From Micromonospora tulbaghiae (GTDB lineage: Bacteria; Actinomycetota; Actinomycetes; Mycobacteriales; Micromonosporaceae): a DNA stretch of 64,000 bases. Of this stretch, positions 32,766-41,258 are shown piece after piece. The translations under genes and the position numbers were made by a program. Within the stretch, counting starts at the first letter, position 1; every line of letters starts with the position of its first letter. A model generated the notes under the pieces. It did no database searches. It was not told the origin of the DNA and saw nothing but the letters and a program-made list of their open reading frames with translations. Location: NCBI RefSeq assembly GCF_900091605.1, contig NZ_FMCQ01000008.1:124001-188000 (forward strand), given 5' to 3'.

Positions 32766-33628
32766 GCCTCGTAGCCTCCGTTCACCAGCCCCAGCCGGAT
32801 CAGATCGGTAAGTGGTTCGGCGATGCTGCACGAGCCGTACCCGACCCACAGCGGGCGCTCGGCGTCGCGGTGCGCCCGGACCGGCTCGACCACGCGTACC
32901 GGGTCGGTGGCGGCGAGCAGCTCGGCCACGCCGTCCACCTCCGTGCCCCCGACGGCGGCGAGCGTGGCGCCCAGCACGTTGACGAAACCGTGGTGGTTGA
33001 AGCCGGTCTCCGGGTCGCGGTGCCGGATCGCGTGGTGCAGCCCGGCGGTGAGCTTGAACGGCAGCTTACGGTCCCGGCACGCGCAGATCACCGCGGCCAG
33101 CTCGACCGGGGTGGGGAACAGCTCGGCGGCGAGCCCGCCGGTACGGAACTTGGCCGCCACCGGCAGCCCGCCGGCGCGCGCCTCGGCGAGCGTGTCGAGC
33201 GCGCCCATCAGCCCGAAGGTCAGCGGGACCTCCGCGTACACGGCCGCGCCGTCGAGCCGGTCGGAGAGCGCGAACAGCTCGGCCAGCCCTGGTTGCGGGT
33301 CCTCGCCGCGCTTGGCGACCGGCGCCTCGATCTGCCGGGCGGTCATCCCGTCCGGCACGAGCGCTTCCAGCGCCTGCGGGAGCTGGTCCAGGCCGGTGTC
33401 GCCGATCAGCCCGATCACCAGGCCCTCGGCCGGGTCCACCAGGCCGTTCAGCGATCCGCGCTGGATCTCCGAGGCGGGCAGCAGCAGCGGGCCGACCATG
33501 TCGGCGTACCAGGCGGCGCGGTGGGTGCGGTGCGCGGTCACCGCGTCGGGCAGCGCGGCGTTGCCGGGCGGGAAGACCGCGGCGTCGTCCACCAGGCCGG
33601 AGAGGAGGCGGGGCACCTGCGTTGACAC
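32762..33628 (-). CDS. conserved protein of unknown function, coupled to fahA
   Basis: A 288-residue soluble protein without signal peptide or membrane segment. It opens with LLSGLVDDAAVFPPGNAALPDAV. Alternating strand/helix segments (VIGLIGDT, AAVYAEVPLTFGLM, VAAKFRTGG, PFKLTAGLHHAIRH, FVNVLGATLAAVGG) suggest an alpha/beta, possibly barrel-like, fold; conserved-looking polar residues include K, R, H and an FN-H-H cluster. I do not recognise an assigned family. It is the first gene of a two-gene operon with fahA (4-bp overlap) and is divergent from hmgA, so it very likely acts in homogentisate breakdown. The missing maleylacetoacetate isomerase is one hypothesis. Confidence 0.8.
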   Translation of the reverse strand: MSTQVPRLLSGLVDDAAVFPPGNAALPDAVTAHRTHRAAWYADMVGPLLLPASEIQRGSLNGLVDPAEGLVIGLIGDTGLDQLPQALEALVPDGMTARQIEAPVAKRGEDPQPGLAELFALSDRLDGAAVYAEVPLTFGLMGALDTLAEARAGGLPVAAKFRTGGLAAELFPTPVELAAVICACRDRKLPFKLTAGLHHAIRHRDPETGFNHHGFVNVLGATLAAVGGTEVDGVAELLAATDPVRVVEPVRAHRDAERPLWVGYGSCSIAEPLTDLIRLGLVNGGYEA

Positions 33629-33667
33629 GAGACAAGAATGTACGGGACGCTACGAGGAACGGACAAC

Positions 33668-33688
33668 AGCGTCCGATTATCGGACGCT
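33668..33688. promoter_or_regulatory. perfect palindromic operator candidate in the hmgA/fahA divergent promoter
   Basis: AGCGTCCGA-TTA-TCGGACGCT is an exact 9-3-9 inverted repeat in the 94-bp gap between the divergent hmgA and fahA-operon starts. A further half-site-like CGGGACGCT lies at 33643-33651. A dimeric repressor bound here could silence both directions. Confidence 0.65.
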
Positions 33689-33722
33689 ACCGGCCGGAGA
33701 ACGGGACATATCGGGAGGCGAG

Positions 33723-34919
33723 ATGCCGTACTACCGCAGCGTCGGCGACGTGCCGCGCAAGCGCCACACCCAGTTCCGCCAGCCCGACGGCACGCTCTAC
33801 GCGGAGGAACTGGTCGGCCAGGAGGGCTTCTCCTCCGACTCGTCGCTGCTCTACCACCGGCACGCGCCGACCGCGATCCTCGCCGCCGAGGAGTACGCCC
33901 CGCCCACCGTCACCCGCGTGCCGAACCTGCCGCTCAAGCCGCGCCACCTGCGCACGCACAAGCTCGACGGCACGGGCGCCGACCCGGTGCTCGGCCGGCA
34001 GTACCTGCTCGCCAACGACGACGTACGGATCGCGTACGTGCTCGCCGATCGCCCGTCGCCGCTGTTCCGCGACGCCACCGGCGACCACTGCCTCTATCTG
34101 GAGTCGGGCACCCTGCGGGTCGAGTCGCCGTTCGGCGTGCTCGACGCGGTCGCGGGCGACTACGTCGTCATCCCCACCTCGACCATCCACCGCCTGGTGC
34201 CCACCGGCGACGAGCCGACCCGGCTGCTCGCCGTCGAGGCGTCCGGCCACATCGGGCCGCCCAAGCGCTACCTCTCCGTACGCGGGCAGTTCCTGGAGCA
34301 CGCGCCCTACTGCGAGCGCGACGTCCGGGGACCGGACACCCCGCTGCTGGTCGACGGCGAAGAGGTCGAGGTGCTGGTCAGGCACCGGTCTCGGGCCGCA
34401 GGCCCGGGTGGCAGCGGCACAGCCTGGACGCGTCATGTTTATGCGAACCACCCGTTCGACGTGGTGGGCTGGGACGGGCACATGTACCCGTGGGCGTTCT
34501 CCATCCACGACTTCGAGCCGATCACCGGGCGCATCCACCAGCCGCCGCCGGTCCACCAGACGTTCCAGGGCCCGAACTTCGTGATCTGCTCGTTCGTGCC
34601 CCGCAAGGTGGACTATCACCCGGCCGCCATCCCGGTGCCGTACAACCACCACAACGTCGACTCCGACGAGATGCTGTTCTACACCGGCGGCAACTACGAG
34701 GCCCGGCGCGGCTCCGGCATCGAGCAGGGTTCGATCTCGCTGCACCCGTCCGGCTTCACCCACGGCCCGCAGCCGGGCGCGGCCGAGCGGTCGATCGGTG
34801 CGGAGTTCTTCGACGAGCTGGCGGTCATGGTGGACACGTTCCGCCCGCTCGACCTCTGCGACGCGGCCGCCGTCTGCGAGGACGACGGCTACGCCTGGAC
34901 CTGGGCGCGCAAGTCCTGA
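33723..34919 (+). CDS. hmgA: homogentisate 1,2-dioxygenase
   Basis: A 398-residue cupin-fold Fe(II) dioxygenase that opens the homogentisate ring to maleylacetoacetate. The C-terminal active-site region holds NHPFDVVGWDGHMYPW, HDFEPITGRIHQPPPVHQTF, the iron ligands in PYNHHNVDSDEMLFY and the last histidine in LHPSGFTHGPQPG. A short variable insert rich in Gly, Ala and Arg (about residues 222-238) lies before the conserved YANHPFD; it looks like a surface loop. ATG at 33723 follows GGGAGGCG. It is divergent from the fahA operon across a palindromic operator. Confidence 0.96.
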   Translation: MPYYRSVGDVPRKRHTQFRQPDGTLYAEELVGQEGFSSDSSLLYHRHAPTAILAAEEYAPPTVTRVPNLPLKPRHLRTHKLDGTGADPVLGRQYLLANDDVRIAYVLADRPSPLFRDATGDHCLYLESGTLRVESPFGVLDAVAGDYVVIPTSTIHRLVPTGDEPTRLLAVEASGHIGPPKRYLSVRGQFLEHAPYCERDVRGPDTPLLVDGEEVEVLVRHRSRAAGPGGSGTAWTRHVYANHPFDVVGWDGHMYPWAFSIHDFEPITGRIHQPPPVHQTFQGPNFVICSFVPRKVDYHPAAIPVPYNHHNVDSDEMLFYTGGNYEARRGSGIEQGSISLHPSGFTHGPQPGAAERSIGAEFFDELAVMVDTFRPLDLCDAAAVCEDDGYAWTWARKS

Positions 34920-34924
34920 CGTAC

Positions 34925-34965
34925 GCGAGAAGGGGCCGCGCCCGGCACGGACGCGGCTCCTTCGC
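34925..34965. terminator. bidirectional hairpin terminator between hmgA and the alcohol dehydrogenase
   Basis: GCGAGAAGGGGCCGCG pairs imperfectly with CGCGGCTCCTTCGC. It sits in the 55-bp gap between the two convergent stop codons. Confidence 0.7.
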
Positions 34966-34974
34966 ACGCGGTCG

Positions 34975-36015
34975 TCAGAACGTGGACGCGTCGATGACGA
35001 AGCGGTAGCGCACGTCGGAGGCGAGCACCCGCTCGTACGCCTCGTTGATCTTCTCGGCCGGAATCACCTCGATCTCGGCGCCCAGCCCGTGCTCGGCGCA
35101 GAAGTCGAGCATCTCCTGGGTCTCCGCGATGCCGCCGATGTTCGACCCGGCGAACGACCGCCGGGCCGGGATCAGCGAGAACGCGTGCACCGACAGCGGC
35201 TTCTCCGGCGCGCCCACGTTGACCAGCGTCCCGTCCACCGCCAGCAGCCGCAGGTACGCGTCCATGTCGAGGGTCGCGCTCACCGTGTTGATGATCAGGT
35301 CGAACGAGCCGGCCAGCTCACGGAACGTCTCCTCGTCGGAGGTCGCGTAGTAGTTGTCGGCGCCGAGCCGCAGCCCGTCCTCCCGCTTCTTCAGCGACTG
35401 GGACAGCACGGTCACCTCGGCGCCCATGGCGTGGGCCAGCTTCACGGCCATGTGGCCGAGGCCGCCCATGCCGATCACGGCCACCCGGCGGCCCGGCCCG
35501 GCGTTCCAGTGACGCAGCGGCGAGTACGTGGTGATCCCGGCGCAGAGCAGCGGCGCGGCGGCGTCCAGCTCGATGCCGTCCGGGATGCGCAGCACGAAGG
35601 CCTCGGCGACCACGATGGCCTGCGAGTAGCCGCCCTGGGTCGGCTCGCCGTCCCGGCCCACCCCGCCGTACGTGCCGGTGCTGCCCTTCAGGCAGTACTG
35701 CTCCAGGCCCTTGCGGCAGTTGTCGCATTCACGGCAGGAGTCGACCAGGCAGCCGACGCCGACCCGGTCGCCGACGGCGAACTTCGTCACCGCGGAGCCG
35801 ACCTCGCGCACCACGCCCGCGATCTCGTGACCCACCACGATCGGGTAGGGGGTGGGGCCCCACTCGCTGCGCGCGGTGTGGATGTCGGAGTGGCAGATGC
35901 CGGAGAACCTGATGTCGATGAGAACGTCGTCCGGTCCGAGATCGCGCCGCTCGATGGTGGTCGGGGCGAGCGGTTCGGTCGCGGACGTCGCCGCGTAGGC
36001 GTTGACGGTGAGCAC
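34975..36015 (-). CDS. zinc-dependent NAD(P) alcohol dehydrogenase (cinnamyl-alcohol-dehydrogenase-like)
   Basis: A 346-residue medium-chain dehydrogenase/reductase. Catalytic zinc residues are in GICHSDIH and GHEIAGVV; the structural zinc site is [15 protein letters not shown] (about 98-112). The Rossmann nucleotide motif is [21 protein letters not shown] (about 177-197). It belongs to the YahK/CAD-like branch, which reduces a broad range of aldehydes, usually with NADPH. It is convergent with hmgA but has no evident role in the homogentisate pathway. Confidence 0.92.
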   Translation of the reverse strand: MLTVNAYAATSATEPLAPTTIERRDLGPDDVLIDIRFSGICHSDIHTARSEWGPTPYPIVVGHEIAGVVREVGSAVTKFAVGDRVGVGCLVDSCRECDNCRKGLEQYCLKGSTGTYGGVGRDGEPTQGGYSQAIVVAEAFVLRIPDGIELDAAAPLLCAGITTYSPLRHWNAGPGRRVAVIGMGGLGHMAVKLAHAMGAEVTVLSQSLKKREDGLRLGADNYYATSDEETFRELAGSFDLIINTVSATLDMDAYLRLLAVDGTLVNVGAPEKPLSVHAFSLIPARRSFAGSNIGGIAETQEMLDFCAEHGLGAEIEVIPAEKINEAYERVLASDVRYRFVIDASTF

Positions 36016-36060
36016 TGATTCCCGCTTCCTTCAGCCGGTGTTTCCGGTCCTCCTACCCTC

Positions 36061-37068
36061 TCACCGGCGAGCGAACGCGGTGAATCCGGCCACCACCGAC
36101 GCGGTGATCGCCCCGACCAGCGGCCACGGGCCGCCGACCAGCGCGTACGCGAGCAGCAGCACCACCGCCGCGGCGGCCGCGTAGACCGGCACGACCAGGC
36201 CGCGCGACATCGCCTCCCGCAGGCCGGGCCGCCACGTCGCCGGGCGCCGCAGCAGCACCGCCACCCCGGCCACCGCCAGCACCGCGAACAGCCGGGACGC
36301 GCCCGGCGAGGCCGGGGCCAGCGCGGATACCAGCACGCTCGCGAACAGGGACAACCCGGCCACCGACAGCAGGAGGCGCCGGATGCCGGCGTCCACGGTC
36401 CGGACCGGGTCGGGACGGGCCACCGGCAGGTCGGCCATCGCGGTCAGGTGTTCCAGCGTCTCGGCGTACCGGCGTCGTTCCAGCCGGGCCACGCCCACGT
36501 CCTGCCCGGCGTCGCCCAGCTCCGGTTCCAGCCGCAGCGCCTCCCGGTAGGCCCGCTCGGCCAGGTCGAACAGTTGCAGCCGCACCGCGACCAGGCCGAG
36601 CACCAAATGCGCCTCCGGCTCGTCCGGCGACAGCTCCACCCCGCGCCATGCCGCGTCCAGCGCCGCCTGCCCGTTGCGCGACGCGGAAAGGAGGGCGGCG
36701 GCACTGCGCTGCGCGTACGCGTCGCCCGGCGCACGCGCCAGGATCTCGTCGGCGGTCGCCGCGGCGTCCTTCCAGCGTTCGAGGTCGAGCAGCGCGAACC
36801 CGCGCGCCACGAGCGCCGGCACCGCCGCGGGCCCGGCGGCCGCCTTCTCCACGGCGGCCTCGGCGGCGGCGAGCGCCTCGGCCGGCCGGTCGGCGGCCAG
36901 GTGCATCCGGGCCAGCATGGTCAACGCGGGCAGGTGCGCCGGCTCGGTCGCGATCAGCGCGGTGAGTTCGGCGATCCCCTCGTCGTAGCGCCCCAGCTCG
37001 GCGAGCAAATGGGCGCGTTGCAGGTAGCCGTCGGCGGCGGACTGGTCGGGAGCGGCGTCACTCGGCAT
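36061..37068 (-). CDS. tetratricopeptide-repeat membrane protein
   Basis: A 335-residue protein. The N-terminal two thirds (about 10-215) are TPR helices (GYLQRAHLLAELGRYDEG, AYAQRSAAALLSASRNG, LAERAYREALRLEPELG). The C-terminal part (about 230-335) contains three to four transmembrane helices ending in the cytoplasm or outside with FTAFARR. It is probably a membrane-tethered scaffold for protein-protein contacts. ATG at 37068. The upstream SARP-CGNR gene is 50 bp away on the same strand, so the two may be cotranscribed. Confidence 0.8.
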   Translation of the reverse strand: MPSDAAPDQSAADGYLQRAHLLAELGRYDEGIAELTALIATEPAHLPALTMLARMHLAADRPAEALAAAEAAVEKAAAGPAAVPALVARGFALLDLERWKDAAATADEILARAPGDAYAQRSAAALLSASRNGQAALDAAWRGVELSPDEPEAHLVLGLVAVRLQLFDLAERAYREALRLEPELGDAGQDVGVARLERRRYAETLEHLTAMADLPVARPDPVRTVDAGIRRLLLSVAGLSLFASVLVSALAPASPGASRLFAVLAVAGVAVLLRRPATWRPGLREAMSRGLVVPVYAAAAAVVLLLAYALVGGPWPLVGAITASVVAGFTAFARR

Positions 37069-37118
37069 CCCGGCGAGCGTATCCGCCCGGCCCCACCGCG
37101 CGCCGAGGGTGCCCGGCG

Positions 37119-38471
37119 TCAGGCACTCCGGCAGGACGCGCCCGCCCGGCCGCCGCAGGTCCCCAGACTGCACCACCGGCGCAGCCCACTCTCGTCCAGG
37201 AACAACCACCCGCACCGCCGATCCGGGCAGACCCGCACCGTGAACCGGGCCGGGTCGGCGAGCAGCTGCGCGCCGCTGAACGCGGCGGCGTGCACCGGCA
37301 GCCGCAGCCCGGCCGCCAGGTCCGGCCACCAGCGACCGCGTCCGTCGGCCTCACGCCGGAAGACGAGCGTAGGGGCGGCGGCCTCCGCGGCCCGGGCGAC
37401 CTTCTCGAAGGCCGGGCCGTCGTCCGGGTCGACCAGGCTGGCGTAGAGCGCGGCGCGGAGCGTACGGGCCTCGTCGAGCACCGCCTCCGCCGCTTTCGGG
37501 TCACGGCGGGCGAGGTGCAGCAGGCGGTTCGTCGAGACCTCGTCCACCAGCCCGACGTGGCCGGCCCAGACGGCAAGGGTCCGGTAGCCGCGCAGCCACT
37601 CGGCGCCGGGCAGCAAGGGCTCGTGTCCCCATCCGGCGAGGGTGTTGCAGAAGTCCAGGGCCGGATGGCCGCCGACGCTCCACGGCAGGCTCTCGTCACC
37701 GACCCGGATCTCGTGCATCGGCCGGTCGACCCGGTCCAGCCGGTCGTCGCCCGCGAGCACCCGGCGCTGCACCTCCCGGAGCCGGGGGCCCGGCTCGACG
37801 CCGAAGTCGGCCACGAGCAGTTCCCGGGTGGCGCGGTAGAGGCGCAGCGCGTCGGCCCGCCGGGCGCCCCGGTACAGGGCGGTCATCAGGACCGCCACGA
37901 GGTGTTCCCGCGTCGGGTGCTGGGCGGCCAGCGGCATCAGTTCGGCGACCGCCCGCGTGTGCTGGCCCAGCGCCAGCTGCGCTTCGGCCCGCAGTTCCAC
38001 GGCCACCAGGCGAAGCTCCTCGACCGTGCCGAGCAGCCGGTCCCGCAGCTCGTCGTCCGCCGCGTCGGCGAGCAACGGCCCGCGCCAGAGGGCGAGCGCC
38101 CGGTCGAGCGACCGCACCCGCTCGGTGGGATCGGCGGCTCTCCCGGCCGCCCGGACCAGGTCGGCGAACTCGTCGACGTCGACCCGGTGCCCGTCCTCCT
38201 CGACCACGTAGCCCTCGCCCCGGGTGCTGATCCGCACCCCGTACGGGTTGAGCGAGCCCCGCAGCCGCCCGATGTACGTCTGCACCGCGCTCCGGGCCGT
38301 GGCCGGCGGCCGGCCGTTCCAGAGCAGGTCGATGAGGCGATCGGTCGGCACCACCCGGCCCACGTCGAGCAGCAGCACCCCGAGCAGGCAACGCTCCTGG
38401 CGCCGGCTGCCGACCTCGACCGGCCGGCCGTCGTGGCGGGCCTCGAACGGCCCGAGCAGGCGGAACTCCAT
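37119..38471 (-). CDS. SARP-type regulator fused to a CGNR-like zinc-finger domain
   Basis: A 450-residue fusion. Residues 1-92 are an OmpR/SARP winged-helix DNA-binding domain (MEFRLLGPFEARHDGRPVEV), residues 97-243 a bacterial transcriptional activation domain, and residues 265-450 an ABATE/CGNR module: it begins HPALDFCNTLAGWG like other ABATE domains and ends in a zinc finger with C415, C420, C434 and C439. The signature reads CGGR instead of CGNR. The protein would therefore have two DNA-binding heads and a probable sensing domain. ATG at 38471. The downstream TPR gene is in the same orientation; the divergent neighbour is a secreted protein, which may be a target. Confidence 0.85.
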   Translation of the reverse strand: MEFRLLGPFEARHDGRPVEVGSRRQERCLLGVLLLDVGRVVPTDRLIDLLWNGRPPATARSAVQTYIGRLRGSLNPYGVRISTRGEGYVVEEDGHRVDVDEFADLVRAAGRAADPTERVRSLDRALALWRGPLLADAADDELRDRLLGTVEELRLVAVELRAEAQLALGQHTRAVAELMPLAAQHPTREHLVAVLMTALYRGARRADALRLYRATRELLVADFGVEPGPRLREVQRRVLAGDDRLDRVDRPMHEIRVGDESLPWSVGGHPALDFCNTLAGWGHEPLLPGAEWLRGYRTLAVWAGHVGLVDEVSTNRLLHLARRDPKAAEAVLDEARTLRAALYASLVDPDDGPAFEKVARAAEAAAPTLVFRREADGRGRWWPDLAAGLRLPVHAAAFSGAQLLADPARFTVRVCPDRRCGWLFLDESGLRRWCSLGTCGGRAGASCRSA

Positions 38472-38645
38472 ACCGAACAGGACGACCCGGCCCGGGCTCG
38501 GGGTTGTCGTCCGGCGGTGATCGCGTGGTGAGGAACCCGGCCGGCCGGGTCCGCCCGCTCGACGGCTGCCGCTCGACGCGGTGAGCCGGTGGTGATCCGG
38601 CCCGGTGATGCTCGCCGTCCGGACCAGCGACGGATGGAGTGGAAC

Positions 38646-39176
38646 ATGCGGTTCAGGATGAGTATCGCGGTGGCGAGCGTCGTGGCGGCGGCGGTCGCGG
38701 CCCTGCCCGGCTCGGCGTCCGCCGCGCCGGAGCGGCATTCCGCCCCGGGCGCCTGGGAACCGGCGCCCCAGGCGCCGTTCGAGATGCCCGCGGGCGCGCG
38801 ATGCGAGTTCGCGGTACGGGTCGAGCCGATCGTGGACGAGGTGCGGAAGCTGACGATCGAGACCTACCCGGACGGCACGCCGAAGCGGGAGTTGTTCACC
38901 GGCGCTCTGCTCAACCGGGTGACGAACCTGGAGACCGGCGCCACGTCCACGGCGGACGCGAGCGGCACCTCCCTCGTCGTCTACCGCACCGACGGCTCGA
39001 TGACCTGGTACGTGACCGGGCCGGTGCTGCTCGGCTTCCGGGAGAACGCCGGCACGCTGCCGAAGGGCCTGTGGATCGTCGACGGCCAGTTCCGGGTGGA
39101 GTTCTCCCCCACCTTCGACAAGACCATCACGATGCTCCACGGCACGACCCACAACGTCTGCACCGACGTCGACTGA
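38646..39176 (+). CDS. secreted protein of unknown function
   Basis: A 176-residue protein with a clear Sec signal peptide (MRFRMSIAVASVVAAAVAAL, cleavage near ASA at about 28). The mature part has two cysteines (RCEFAV and NVCTDVD) likely forming a disulphide, and a beta-rich pattern with DGSMTWYVTGPVLLGF and LWIVDGQFRVEFSP. No catalytic motif seen. ATG at 38646 with GGAGTGG upstream. It is divergent from the SARP-CGNR regulator and ends just before a shared terminator. Confidence 0.75.
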   Translation: MRFRMSIAVASVVAAAVAALPGSASAAPERHSAPGAWEPAPQAPFEMPAGARCEFAVRVEPIVDEVRKLTIETYPDGTPKRELFTGALLNRVTNLETGATSTADASGTSLVVYRTDGSMTWYVTGPVLLGFRENAGTLPKGLWIVDGQFRVEFSPTFDKTITMLHGTTHNVCTDVD

Positions 39177-39179
39177 TCC

Positions 39180-39220
39180 GACTGACGCGGTGACCGGCGT
39201 CCCCGGTCACCGCGTCAGTC
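39180..39220. terminator. bidirectional hairpin terminator, overlaps the ispF stop
   Basis: A perfect 18-bp stem (GACTGACGCGGTGACCGG and complement) with a 5-nt loop lies between convergent genes; the right arm contains the ispF stop codon. Confidence 0.8.
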
Positions 39221-39697
39221 GGCCGGGGCCTCGTAGACCAGGGCCACCGCGATCCCGGCCAGTCCCTCCCCGCGCCCGGTGAAGCCCAGGCCGTCGGTGG
39301 TGGCCGCGGAGACCGTCACCGGCGCGCCGACCGCCTCGGAGAGCACCCGCTGCGCCTCCTCCCGACGCGGCCCGATCTTGGGGCGGTTGCCGACGACCTG
39401 CACCGACACGTTGCCGATCCGGAAGCCCGCCGCCCGTACCCGGCGTGCGCTCTCGGTCAGCAGCGCCACTCCCGACGCGCCCGCCCACTCGGGCTGGTCC
39501 ACCCCGAAGTTAGCGCCCAGGTCACCGAGACCGGCGGCGGAGAGCAGGGCGTTGCAGGCGGCGTGCGCCGCCACGTCGGCGTCGGAGTGACCGGCCAGGC
39601 CGTCCTGGTCCGGCCAGTGCAGGCCCGCGACCCAGCAGGGCCGCCCGGCCGCGAAGGCGTGCACGTCGGTGCCGATGGCGACCCGAGGAACGATCAT
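39215..39697 (-). CDS. ispF: 2-C-methyl-D-erythritol 2,4-cyclodiphosphate synthase
   Basis: A 160-residue trimeric MEP-pathway enzyme that cyclises CDP-methylerythritol phosphate with loss of CMP. The zinc ligands are in IGTDVHAF (Asp and His) and the substrate region is [29 protein letters not shown]. The C-terminal [16 protein letters not shown] is the family signature. It follows ispD, separated by an unusual 326-bp gap with palindromic repeats. Confidence 0.96.
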   Translation of the reverse strand: MIVPRVAIGTDVHAFAAGRPCWVAGLHWPDQDGLAGHSDADVAAHAACNALLSAAGLGDLGANFGVDQPEWAGASGVALLTESARRVRAAGFRIGNVSVQVVGNRPKIGPRREEAQRVLSEAVGAPVTVSAATTDGLGFTGRGEGLAGIAVALVYEAPAD

Positions 39698-39913
39698 GAC
39701 CAGAGGGTACGCGTCGCGCCTTGACGGCGGCCCGGGCTGTGGTCAGCTCTGGTTCTTGTAGGCCCCAGCAGGCTACGCCTCTATCCAGGTGCCGCCGTGG
39801 CGACGAAGCAAAGCCTGTGAGCTGTACGGTGGAGCGTCGCTCTGACCGGCGCGCCCAGATCTTGAACACCGGACGCGCCCACCCCAGCGCGCCGATCAAC
39901 CATCGACCGAAGA

Positions 39914-39938
39914 CTGGGATCCACGTTCCAGATCCCAG
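39914..39938. repeat. short inverted repeat in the ispD-ispF gap
   Basis: CTGGGATC and GATCCCAG are exact complements separated by 9 bp, forming a possible small hairpin just before the larger palindrome. Confidence 0.55.
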
Positions 39939-39947
39939 GAGCCGTGT

Positions 39948-39997
39948 AGATCTTGGCAGGAAACGGCCCCTATGGGGGCCACTTCGTACCAAGATCT
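39948..39997. repeat. palindromic intergenic repeat element
   Basis: AGATCTTGG (39948-39956) and CCAAGATCT (39989-39997) bound the element; an inner GGCCCC-TAT-GGGGGCC forms a second stem. The nested, imperfect-middle layout is like the REP-type intergenic elements of actinomycete genomes. Confidence 0.6.
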
Positions 39998-40023
39998 CGC
40001 AGCCGCGAGCCGCGCGCGGCGCG

Positions 40024-40719
40024 TCAGGCGCCTGTGGTCAGCAGGTGTTCGGCCAGGGCCAGGTCGAACGGACGGGTGATCTTCAGGGCCAGCTCGGAGC
40101 CGGGTACGCAGGTCACCGCGATCCCCTGCTTCTCGACCAGCCCGGCGTCGTCGGTGAGCGCGTCAGCCGCCGACCTGTGGGCCGCGACCAGCACCGGCCG
40201 GCGGAAGCCCTGCGGCGTCTGCACCGCGCGCAGCGCGGACCTGTCGACGGTGCCGAGGACCCGCTCGGTCGCGTCGACCTCTTTGATCGTGTCGACCACC
40301 GGCAGCACCGGGATCACCGCGTCGTGCCCGTCGCGGACCGGCGCGGCCACCGACTCGACCAGGTGGGGCGGGGTGAGCGCGCGGGCCGCGTCGTGCACCA
40401 GGACGATCTCCGGACCGGCGGGTACGGCCGCGAGGGCCGCCGCCACCGACGCCTGGCGTTCGGCGCCACCGGGCACCACAGTCACCGGGGCCACGTGGGC
40501 GAGCATCGCGCGTACCGCCTCGACCTCGGTGGCCGGCGCGGCCACCACGATCGTGTGTACCGAGGGCGCGGCGGCGATCCGGCGGACCGCGTGCACCAGC
40601 AGCGGCTCGCCGGCGAGCAACCGGAGCGCCTTCGGGGCGCCGGGTCCGAGGCGTACCCCGGCACCGGCCGCAGGAACGAGGACCGCGACGTCACCGCGCG
40701 GATTGAGCTGCGCGGTCAC
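40024..40719 (-). CDS. ispD: 2-C-methyl-D-erythritol 4-phosphate cytidylyltransferase
   Basis: A 231-residue nucleotidyltransferase of the MEP isoprenoid pathway, making CDP-methylerythritol. The CTP-binding loop is VPAAGAGVRLGPGAPKAL near the N-terminus, DAARALTPPHLVESV holds the metal-binding aspartate, and QTPQGFRRPVL is the conserved dimer/substrate loop. GTG start at 40719. It lies 53 bp downstream of carD, probably in the same transcript. Confidence 0.95.
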   Translation of the reverse strand: MTAQLNPRGDVAVLVPAAGAGVRLGPGAPKALRLLAGEPLLVHAVRRIAAAPSVHTIVVAAPATEVEAVRAMLAHVAPVTVVPGGAERQASVAAALAAVPAGPEIVLVHDAARALTPPHLVESVAAPVRDGHDAVIPVLPVVDTIKEVDATERVLGTVDRSALRAVQTPQGFRRPVLVAAHRSAADALTDDAGLVEKQGIAVTCVPGSELALKITRPFDLALAEHLLTTGA

Positions 40720-40772
40720 GTCGCGGTCCTCGGATTCGTTCGCTGCGGGGTGGGTAGAGGCAGAGGCGTGGA

Positions 40773-41258
40773 TCAGGCCTCGGTCAGCACCTTGTCGAGC
40801 AGCGTCTCGGCCTCGTCCTTGGTGCTCTTCTCCGCCAGCGCGACCTCGCCGACGAGGATGTCACGAGCCTTGGCGAGCATCCGCTTCTCGCCCGCCGACA
40901 GGCCCCGCTCCCGCTCCCGGCGCCACAGGTCGCGGACGACCTCGGCCACCTTCAGCGGGTTACCGGAGGCCAGCTTCTCCAGATTCGCCTTGTAACGCCG
41001 CGACCAGTTGGTCGGCTCCTCGGTGTGCGGTGCACGGAGCACGTCGAAGACCTTGCCCAGGCCCTCTTCGCCAACCACTTCGCGCACACCCACGATCTCG
41101 GCGTTCTCGGCGGGCACCCGGACCGTCAGGTCACCCTGCGCGACCCTCAGGACGAGGTATTCCCTGGGCTCGCCCTTGATGACCCGAGTCTCGATTGCCT
41201 CGATGAGTGCGGCCCCGTGGTGGGGGTAAACAACGGTCTCGCCGACACTGAAAACCAT
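40773..41258 (-). CDS. carD: CarD-family transcriptional regulator
   Basis: A 161-residue RNA-polymerase-binding protein. The N-terminal Tudor-like domain ([21 protein letters not shown], about 1-60) contacts the polymerase beta subunit; the C-terminal helical domain with [28 protein letters not shown] contains the DNA-contacting tryptophan. CarD stabilises the open promoter complex, notably at rRNA promoters, and is essential in mycobacteria. The carD-ispD-ispF order is conserved. Confidence 0.96.
   Translation of the reverse strand: MVFSVGETVVYPHHGAALIEAIETRVIKGEPREYLVLRVAQGDLTVRVPAENAEIVGVREVVGEEGLGKVFDVLRAPHTEEPTNWSRRYKANLEKLASGNPLKVAEVVRDLWRRERERGLSAGEKRMLAKARDILVGEVALAEKSTKDEAETLLDKVLTEA

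Larger units (their letters stand above)
39698..40023. other. 326-bp repeat-bearing gap between ispD and ispF
   Basis: ispD and ispF are normally adjacent. Here they are separated by non-coding DNA of visibly lower GC than the neighbouring genes, containing at least two inverted repeats (annotated) and two copies of AGATCTTG (39857 and 39948). No coding region is supported. Confidence 0.6.

Noticed and set aside
39721-41179. Plus-strand open frames across ispD and carD
   Set aside because: They run antisense to two well-conserved genes and have no recognisable domain.
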